Part shown: positions 1-5,025 of the stretch, piece after piece
Layout: each line of letters begins with the position of its first letter
How positions within the stretch are numbered: position 1 is the stretch's first letter
Source of the DNA: an uncultured Methylococcaceae bacterium
GTDB taxonomy: Bacteria; Pseudomonadota; Gammaproteobacteria; Methylococcales; Methylomonadaceae
Direction of reading: 5' to 3'
Assembly (NCBI GenBank): GCA_913009515.1
Contig: CAJVYO010000137.1
Span: forward strand, 1-5,025
DNA: 5,025 nt
Notes under the pieces: generated by a model
Told to the model about the DNA's origin: nothing
Databases searched by the model: none
The model's input: the letters and a program-made list of their open reading frames with translations, nothing else
Program-made: the position numbers and the translations under genes

Positions 1-978
1 CAGGCAGAACAACGCTTAGCATCGTGGTTACAAAAAGGCTACCATGCAGATATGGACTATATGCATAAACATGGTTTAAAACGTAGCCGCCCCGCCTTAC
101 TACACCCCGATACCATTAGTATTATTTCAGTGCGGATGAATTATCTCCCTGAAAAATCATTTCACAGCGAAACCACTTTAAATACCCCTACTGCCGCCTT
201 TATTTCTCGCTACGCTCTAGGACGTGATTACCATAAATTATTGCGTAAACGCTTACAAAAATTGGCGGAAAAAATTGAACAACAAGTGGGTATTTTTGGC
301 TATCGTGCCTTTGTTGATTCTGCACCCGTATTAGAAAAAGCGATTGCCGAAAAGGCAGGTTTGGGCTGGATAGGCAAACACAGCAATATTATTAATCGCC
401 AAGCCGGCTCATGGTTTTTTCTCGGCGAAATTTATAGCTCCTTACCCTTAATAGCCGATAATCCAAGTGATAATCATTGTGGCAGCTGCCAAGCCTGTTT
501 AACCATCTGCCCCACGCAAGCGATTGTTGCACCTTACCAAGTCGATGCTAATCGTTGTATTTCGTACCTCACCATTGAACATAAAGGCAGTATTCCTGTT
601 GAATTTCGCCCTTTACTCGGTAATCGTATCTATGGCTGTGATGATTGCCAGCTTATTTGCCCTTGGAATCGTTTTAGCCACTTAAGCACTGAAAAGGATT
701 TTAATCCGCGCCACAATCTCAATGCCATTCATTTATTGGAACTTTTTAATTGGAGCGAAGCACAATTTTTACGCTTCACCGAAGGCTCTGCTATCAGACG
801 AATTGGCTATAGCCAATGGTTACGTAATATTGCCATTGCCCTAGGCAATGCACCTTATTCACAAAATATCACACAATCCTTATATAATAAATTAACTCAT
901 CCCTCTGAATTAGTAAAAGAACACATTTTATGGGCGTTATCTCAACAAAATAATGGTATATTAGACAGATATATATAA
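1..978 (+). CDS. queG: Epoxyqueuosine reductase QueG, 5' end cut by the window
   Basis: QueG catalyses the last step of queuosine synthesis, reducing epoxyqueuosine to queuosine at tRNA position 34 with cobalamin and two [4Fe-4S] clusters in the cytoplasm. The frame is open from base 1 and reads as QueG from the first codons, so the start lies upstream. Compared with E. coli QueG (379 aa, from memory) about 40 N-terminal residues are missing, and 325 are visible. Counting from the first visible codon, D106 in the VDSAP motif matches the proposed catalytic acid of the family. C160, C163, C166 and C170-P form a ferredoxin-like CxxCxxCxxxCP motif. C186, C213, C216 and C220-P supply the second cluster. 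The motifs SRYALGRDYHKLLR, GNRIYGCDDCQLICPWNR and EGSAIRRIG are near-identical to E. coli. The C-terminus, a HEAT-like helical end, is somewhat shorter than in E. coli. The ATG codons at 49 and 61 are internal, not starts. The stop is 25 bases before cysH. Confidence 0.96.
   Translation, partial: QAEQRLASWLQKGYHADMDYMHKHGLKRSRPALLHPDTISIISVRMNYLPEKSFHSETTLNTPTAAFISRYALGRDYHKLLRKRLQKLAEKIEQQVGIFGYRAFVDSAPVLEKAIAEKAGLGWIGKHSNIINRQAGSWFFLGEIYSSLPLIADNPSDNHCGSCQACLTICPTQAIVAPYQVDANRCISYLTIEHKGSIPVEFRPLLGNRIYGCDDCQLICPWNRFSHLSTEKDFNPRHNLNAIHLLELFNWSEAQFLRFTEGSAIRRIGYSQWLRNIAIALGNAPYSQNITQSLYNKLTHPSELVKEHILWALSQQNNGILDRYI
858..888 (+). promoter_or_regulatory. Weak candidate sigma70 promoter inside the queG 3' end
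   Basis: TTCACA at 858-863 is one mismatch from the -35 consensus. It is followed 17 bases later by TATATA (881-886) or 19 bases later by a perfect TATAAT (883-888). A transcript from here would start near 895 and give cysH a leader of about 110 bases. Such matches are common by chance in AT-rich DNA, and this one lies within coding sequence, so it is only a candidate. Confidence 0.18.
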
Positions 979-1003
979 AATTTTTAAGGCTATGCGATAA
1001 AAG

Positions 1004-1714
1004 ATGACGGATATAGAACAATTACAAACGGAATTACTCAATAAAAATCCCCGTAAAATTTTAAAGTATGCACTTGAAAATTACGAAAAAGTGGCTATTT
1101 CATTTAGCGGAGCAGAAGATGTTGCCTTAGTTGATATGGCATTAAAAATACGTTCTGATATACAGATATTCTCACTCGATACTGGACGTTTACATCCTGA
1201 AACCTATGAATTTATTGAAAAAGTTAGGAATCATTATAATATTGATATTGAGTTACTAACTCCTGAACATAATACGCTTGAAGCCTTGGTAAAAGAAAAA
1301 GGGCTCTTTAGTTTTTATGAAGATGGCCATCAAGAATGCTGTGGCATCCGCAAAGTTGCTCCGTTAAAACGTAAATTAGCTAACCTTGACGCGTGGATTA
1401 CAGGGCAACGCAAAGACCAAAGCCTTGATACCCGCCAAGACCTCCCTGAAATTCAAATTGATACCGCATTCTCTAGTGCAGAAAATCAGTTGATAAAGTT
1501 TAATCCGCTTGCCAATCAAAGTTCAGCACAAATTTGGGATTATATTGAAGCCTATCAAGTGCCATTTAATCCCTTGCATCAACAAGGTTTTATTAGCATA
1601 GGCTGCCAACCTTGCACGCGTGCAGTGCTACCAAATCAACATGAACGTGCTGGACGTTGGTGGTGGGAAGATGCCACTAAAAAAGAATGCGGCCTGCATA
1701 GCCAAAATAAATAA
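1004..1714 (+). CDS. cysH: Adenylylsulfate (APS) reductase, [4Fe-4S] thioredoxin-dependent type
   Basis: This 236-residue cytoplasmic enzyme of the CysH/PAPS-reductase family should reduce activated sulfate to sulfite using thioredoxin, for cysteine synthesis. The nucleotide-binding motif SFSGAEDVAL covers residues 33-42, followed by SLDTGRLHPET at 57-67. Cysteines C112-C113 (ECCGIRK) and C201/C204 (IGCQPCTRAV) are the four cluster ligands that mark the APS-using subgroup and are absent from the E. coli PAPS reductase. C229 in KECGLH is the catalytic cysteine that carries the thiosulfonate. The spacing (89 residues from first to third ligand, 28 from third ligand to catalytic Cys) equals that of Pseudomonas aeruginosa APS reductase as I remember it. 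The N-terminus is shorter than in that 267-residue protein. An in-frame TAA at 998-1000 rules out any earlier start; a weak AAGG lies at 986-989, 14 bases upstream. Substrate preference (APS over PAPS) is inferred from the cysteines, not shown. The enzyme is assimilatory and not the AprAB type. Confidence 0.95.
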   Translation: MTDIEQLQTELLNKNPRKILKYALENYEKVAISFSGAEDVALVDMALKIRSDIQIFSLDTGRLHPETYEFIEKVRNHYNIDIELLTPEHNTLEALVKEKGLFSFYEDGHQECCGIRKVAPLKRKLANLDAWITGQRKDQSLDTRQDLPEIQIDTAFSSAENQLIKFNPLANQSSAQIWDYIEAYQVPFNPLHQQGFISIGCQPCTRAVLPNQHERAGRWWWEDATKKECGLHSQNK

Positions 1715-1745
1715 TTACTTTTAATAAAATAATCCCCTTACTTCA

Positions 1746-4073
1746 ATGAAAATAAAAACTAAATTAATTATTGGCTCACTATTTTTAGCCATTATCCCTG
1801 CAGCAACATTAAGCGTAATATCCACGTTACAAACGATTGATGATGCCAATCATGCCTTACAAGAAGTTGCTATCGATCATTTGGTCTCTGTACGGGAAAA
1901 TAAAGCCTATCAAATAGAAAGTTATGTTCAACAAATCAATAACCAAGTACTGACACTGGCTAATGATCGAATGATAATTAACGCCACTAAAGCATTTAAG
2001 ACTTCCATAAAGGAACTGGAAACACAAAAAAATACTGCCAATACTCGCCAGCTTAAAACACAAGTGGCACAATATTATGATCGCCAATTCGCACCAGAAT
2101 ATAGCAACAAAAACAACAATAAAACCATTGATACTCGTCATATTATAGGTCAACTTGATGCCACCGCGTCCTACTTGCAATATCATTATATTCAAAATAA
2201 CAGCAATGCATTAGGCAGTAAAAATAATTTAATGGCAGCCGCTGATAATAGCCAATATACGCAAGTACATAGCCTGTATCACCCACACATCAATGACTTT
2301 TTAACAAAATTTAGTTATTACGATATTTTCTTAGTTGACCCTGATTCTGGACGCGTTATTTATTCTGTTTTTAAAGAAGTGGATTATGCTGTCTCCTTAA
2401 AAAAAGGCGCTTATGCCGATTCAGGCTTAGCTAAAGCCTTTAATCGTGCCAATAATAGCAATAACACTGAAACCTTTATAGAAGATTTTACCAATTACAC
2501 CCCTTCTTATGATGCCCCTGCCTCTTTTATCGCAACGCCTATTTTTGATAACGGTCAAAAAATTGGTGTGCTGGTTTTTCAAATGCCGCTTGCTGAAATC
2601 AATAATATTATGACCAGTAATCAACAATGGAAAAAAACCGGCATGGGTGAATCCGGTGAATCCTATTTAATTGGTGCCGACTTTAAAGCAAAAAGTGTGA
2701 GTCGTTTCTTAATTGAAGATAAAAATGGCTTTCTTGAGATACTTGAAAAAACAGGTACTTCCAGTGAGGTGATTAATAATATTAAAAATAAAGACACTAA
2801 TATTGGTTTTCAAGAAATTCGTAGCCAAGGAGCAAAAGCCGCTATTTCAGGAAAAACAGGGTCAGCGACATTTAATGATTATCGAGATGTATCAGTCTTA
2901 TCGGCTTATGCTCCTTTAAATATCAAAGGTTTAAACTGGGCAATTTTAGCTGAAATCGATGAAGAAGAAACCTTTAAACCGGTTCATGCTTTAACAGAAA
3001 CACTCATTAGTGCAGCGATATTATTATTAATTATCATTTCAATTATCGCCGCTATTATTAGCTTTGTATTCGCCGGTAGTATTGCCAGCAATTTACATAA
3101 AATTGCAGATGCCATGAAAGGCGTTGCAGAAGGCGATGCAGATTTAACCCAACGCCTTGATACCTCTAAACAAGATGAACTTTCTGAGATTGCGCATTAT
3201 TTCAATAAATTTATTGAACGTATCCAAGGGGTTATTGAAGATATTGCAGCCTCTAGCCTACAATTATCAAGTGCAACAGAAGAAATTTCTGTCACAGCAG
3301 AACATACGCAACATAATACCCAAGACCAGTACGCTCAAATTGAACAAGTCGCCTCAGCAATTACTGAAATGACAGCCACGGTTCACTCTATTGCTAGTCA
3401 CTCTGTTAATGCCGCCAATGAAGCAGAACAAGGTGACTCCGAAGCAAAAGCCGGAGCAAGCATTATTGAAAAAGCCATTGAATCTGTTAATGAGCTGAAT
3501 ACTGAAATTTCACAAGCTGCAAATGGCGTACTCACCTTACAACAAGATGGTGATGCGATTGGTGCCGTATTAGATGTGATTAGAGATATTGCCGAACAAA
3601 CTAACTTACTTGCTCTAAATGCTGCCATTGAAGCTGCTCGTGCAGGTGAGCAAGGACGTGGTTTTGCGGTAGTGGCTGACGAAGTGAGAACCTTAGCCAG
3701 CCGTACTCAAGATTCAACTTTAGAAATTCAATCTACCATTGAAAAATTACAACAAGGTACTAAAAACAGTGCCAATTCCATGACCAGTAGCTTAGATCTA
3801 GCGACTGAAGCGGTTGAGCATGCCCACGAAGGTACCAATGCCTTACATAAAATTACCGAAGCCATTGGGCGTATTGATGATATGACGGCACAAATCGCAG
3901 GCTCTTCAAAAGAACAATCGATTGCGACTGAAGAAATCAATCGTAGCATTATTTCTATTAGTAATACTGCTAAAGACACGGTTATCGCCAGTGAAGAATC
4001 CGCTATTGCAGGCGCTGAAATGGCAAAACTAGCCGCTCATTTAAATGGTATTGTTGGCAAATTTAAATTTTAA
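1746..4073 (+). CDS. Methyl-accepting chemotaxis protein with Cache-type periplasmic sensor
   Basis: A 775-residue inner-membrane chemoreceptor that should control CheA through CheW. Order of parts: TM1 at about 7-28; periplasmic sensor at about 30-415; TM2 at about 420-443; HAMP at about 444-497; cytoplasmic methyl-accepting hairpin at 498-775. The hairpin tip carries the near-invariant EQTNLLALNAAIEAARAGEQ (617-636), then GRGFAVVADEVRTLA. About 138 residues flank the tip on each side, which fits the 40-heptad class common in gammaproteobacteria. Candidate methylation pairs are E512-E513 and E729-E730. The sensor has a helical N-terminal part with YLQYHYIQNN (143-152), then YYDIFLVDPDSGRVIYSVFKE (from 191), ASFIATPIFDNGQKIGVLVF and SVLSAYAPL-GLNWAILAEID, a layout typical of double-Cache receptors. 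The ligand cannot be told. The C-terminus (GKFKF) lacks the NWETF-type CheR-binding pentapeptide. An in-frame TAA at 1725-1727 with no other start codon after it fixes the start, although no Shine-Dalgarno is visible. It begins 31 bases after cysH. Confidence 0.95.
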   Translation: MKIKTKLIIGSLFLAIIPAATLSVISTLQTIDDANHALQEVAIDHLVSVRENKAYQIESYVQQINNQVLTLANDRMIINATKAFKTSIKELETQKNTANTRQLKTQVAQYYDRQFAPEYSNKNNNKTIDTRHIIGQLDATASYLQYHYIQNNSNALGSKNNLMAAADNSQYTQVHSLYHPHINDFLTKFSYYDIFLVDPDSGRVIYSVFKEVDYAVSLKKGAYADSGLAKAFNRANNSNNTETFIEDFTNYTPSYDAPASFIATPIFDNGQKIGVLVFQMPLAEINNIMTSNQQWKKTGMGESGESYLIGADFKAKSVSRFLIEDKNGFLEILEKTGTSSEVINNIKNKDTNIGFQEIRSQGAKAAISGKTGSATFNDYRDVSVLSAYAPLNIKGLNWAILAEIDEEETFKPVHALTETLISAAILLLIIISIIAAIISFVFAGSIASNLHKIADAMKGVAEGDADLTQRLDTSKQDELSEIAHYFNKFIERIQGVIEDIAASSLQLSSATEEISVTAEHTQHNTQDQYAQIEQVASAITEMTATVHSIASHSVNAANEAEQGDSEAKAGASIIEKAIESVNELNTEISQAANGVLTLQQDGDAIGAVLDVIRDIAEQTNLLALNAAIEAARAGEQGRGFAVVADEVRTLASRTQDSTLEIQSTIEKLQQGTKNSANSMTSSLDLATEAVEHAHEGTNALHKITEAIGRIDDMTAQIAGSSKEQSIATEEINRSIISISNTAKDTVIASEESAIAGAEMAKLAAHLNGIVGKFKF

Positions 4074-4075
4074 GG
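4071..4075 (+). promoter_or_regulatory. Ribosome binding site of the rbgA-like gene, overlapping the MCP stop
   Basis: TAAGG contains the MCP stop codon and a short Shine-Dalgarno core, 10 bases before the GTG at 4086. It supports the GTG as the start and suggests that translation of this gene is coupled to termination of the MCP. Confidence 0.5.
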
Positions 4076-4085
4076 TTATCTATCA

Positions 4086-5015
4086 GTGAAAATTCAATGG
4101 TTTCCCGGCCATATGTTCAAGGCTGGAAAAGAAATAAAACAGCGTTTACCCGAAATTGATTTATTAATTGAAATCATCGATGCACGTTTGCCTTTTAGTA
4201 GTGCCAATCCGCTTCTTTCTGATTTAAGAGGCGATAAGCCCTGCATTAAAATTCTCAATAAGGCTGATTTAGCTGATCCTATCCGCACCCAGCAATGGCA
4301 AGACTATTTAGAAAAAGAACAAGGCGTTAAAACGCTATCACTCACCGCATTAGAGAGCAGTAAAGCGATTAAAGTGGTCGATTTATGCCGCAAAATGATA
4401 CCGAGAAAGACTGATGCCACCAAACCTATTCATGCCTTAATTATGGGGATTCCCAATGTGGGAAAATCAACCCTCATTAATGCACTCGCCGGTCGAACAA
4501 TTGCGAAAACCGGCAATGAACCGGCGGTGACTAAACAGCAACAACGCATTGATTTACATAATGGTATTATTTTGCATGATACACCGGGAATGTTATGGCC
4601 AAATTTAGAAAATGAAAATACCGGCTATCGTCTTGCTACAACCGGTGCTATTAAAGATACTGCGTTTAGACATGAAGATATTGCGTCTTTTGCCGGTGAA
4701 TTTTTCTTAACCGAATATCCCGATAATCTAAAAAAACGTTATAACCTCAACACGCTGCCTGAAACAGATTACGAGTTTTTACAAATTATCGGTAAACAAC
4801 GCGGTTGCTTAAGAGCAGGTGGACATATTGAGTTAGATAAGATTTCTAAAATATTTCTCACCGAAATTCGTGATATTAGCTTAGGACGTGTCACTTTTGA
4901 AACACCCGCTGTTATGGAGCAGGAACTCATCGAACTCGAAGCTCTGCGCATCAAAAAAGCCGCTAAAGATGCTAAACGCAAGGAGCGAAAAAATGGCAAA
5001 GGCAAGGGAAAATAA
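4086..5015 (+). CDS. rbgA: Ribosome biogenesis GTPase, RbgA/YlqF type (circularly permuted)
   Basis: A 309-residue cytoplasmic GTPase of the YlqF/RbgA family, which in Bacillus subtilis drives a late step of 50S subunit maturation. The GTPase motifs appear in permuted order: G4 NKAD at 58-61, G5-like SLTA at 85-88, G1 P-loop GIPNVGKST at 121-129, G2 threonine T149 in PAVTK, and G3 DTPG at 165-168. The N-terminal WFPGHM (5-10) is the family signature; its H9 matches the histidine proposed as catalytic in B. subtilis RbgA. A C-terminal helical domain follows (about 190-290), with GCLRAGGHIELDKIS. The start is GTG at 4086: the next ATG is codon 10 and would remove the signature, and the MCP stop at 4071 lies in the same frame, so no earlier start exists. 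The last ~20 residues are rich in Lys/Arg and make the protein longer than B. subtilis RbgA (282 aa), probably an rRNA-contacting tail. Its exact role in gammaproteobacteria is less settled than in Firmicutes. Confidence 0.93.
   Translation: MKIQWFPGHMFKAGKEIKQRLPEIDLLIEIIDARLPFSSANPLLSDLRGDKPCIKILNKADLADPIRTQQWQDYLEKEQGVKTLSLTALESSKAIKVVDLCRKMIPRKTDATKPIHALIMGIPNVGKSTLINALAGRTIAKTGNEPAVTKQQQRIDLHNGIILHDTPGMLWPNLENENTGYRLATTGAIKDTAFRHEDIASFAGEFFLTEYPDNLKKRYNLNTLPETDYEFLQIIGKQRGCLRAGGHIELDKISKIFLTEIRDISLGRVTFETPAVMEQELIELEALRIKKAAKDAKRKERKNGKGKGK
4980..4985 (+). promoter_or_regulatory. Strong Shine-Dalgarno sequence inside the rbgA 3' end
   Basis: AAGGAG stands 7 bases before an ATG at 4993, which is near-ideal spacing and the strongest ribosome binding site in the window. 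It also encodes part of the lysine/arginine-rich RbgA tail, so a purine run here could be coincidental. Confidence 0.4.
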
Positions 5016-5025
5016 CACGTTATTG
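4993..5025 (+). CDS. Possible start of a downstream gene, cut by the window edge
   Basis: An ATG at 4993, preceded by AAGGAG at 4980-4985, opens a frame different from rbgA. It stays open for 11 codons to the end of the window, reading MAKARENNTLL. It would overlap the last 23 bases of the rbgA-like gene, a tight overlap typical of translationally coupled neighbours. Eleven residues are far too few to name a family. The alternatives are a chance ATG within the lysine codons of the RbgA tail, or a different start just beyond the window. The call rests only on the ribosome binding site, the start codon and the absence of a stop. Confidence 0.38.
   Translation, partial: MAKARENNTLL

Noticed and set aside
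979..1003. AT-rich gap between queG and cysH with a run of T (981-985) that looks like a terminator tail
   Set aside because: No GC-rich stem precedes the T run; the sequence before it is an AT repeat (ATATATAT) at the end of queG.
1678..1710. Possible sigma28 (flagellar) promoter before the MCP: TAAA at 1678 and GCCAAAATAA at 1701
   Set aside because: The spacer is 19 bases instead of about 15, and the -10 part matches GCCGATAA only loosely. Not enough to call.
1715..1745. Gap between cysH and the MCP checked for a terminator or riboswitch
   Set aside because: It is only 31 AT-rich bases with no inverted repeat and is too short for a riboswitch.
1857..2195. Open frame on the minus strand inside the MCP gene (112 codons)
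   Set aside because: It lies wholly within a well-supported coding gene on the other strand, shows no recognisable motif, and fits the codon shadow expected in AT-rich coding DNA.
3157..3372. Plus-strand open frame of 71 codons inside the MCP in another frame
   Set aside because: It overlaps the HAMP and first hairpin helix of the MCP, and its translation resembles no family I know.
3398..3979. Two minus-strand open frames (3398-3628 and 3728-3979) opposite the MCP signalling hairpin
   Set aside because: They mirror the Ala/Glu/Ser-rich hairpin codons, giving Ser/Ala/Cys-rich translations with no family resemblance.
4500..4650. Several ACCGG/CCGGT words in the rbgA-like gene that could pair into hairpins
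   Set aside because: They fall inside conserved GTPase codons (Gly, Pro and Thr), are short and irregularly spaced, and no U-run follows, so they are neither a terminator nor a repeat family.

Overview
The window carries a compact row of genes, all on the + strand: the 3' part of queG (tRNA queuosine synthesis), cysH (an iron-sulfur APS reductase of assimilatory sulfate reduction), a large membrane chemoreceptor (MCP), and an rbgA/ylqF-type circularly permuted GTPase for 50S ribosome assembly. What may be the first codons of a fifth gene reach the right edge. Gaps between the genes are only 25, 31 and 12 bases. No convincing terminator separates them, so co-transcription is possible, although the functions are unrelated.

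The protein sequences point to a Gram-negative, motile, AT-rich gammaproteobacterium (GC roughly 40% by eye). QueG closely follows the E. coli protein as I remember it. CysH follows the Pseudomonas-type APS reductase cysteine spacing. The MCP is a typical gammaproteobacterial transmembrane receptor. No genus can be named from the sequence alone.

Layout: 1-978 queG (5' end outside the window); 1004-1714 cysH; 1746-4073 MCP with TM1, a large periplasmic Cache-type sensor, TM2, HAMP and a signalling hairpin; 4086-5015 rbgA-like GTPase from a GTG start; 4993-5025 a possible next gene overlapping the rbgA tail behind a strong Shine-Dalgarno sequence. No RNA genes, mobile elements, CRISPR arrays or notable repeats were seen, and no stretch above 300 bases lacks a gene.

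The region reads as ordinary housekeeping plus one chemoreceptor. I found no evidence for a previously undescribed system. The points most worth a second look are the unknown ligand of the MCP, its position directly behind an APS reductase gene, and the possible overlapping gene start at the right edge.
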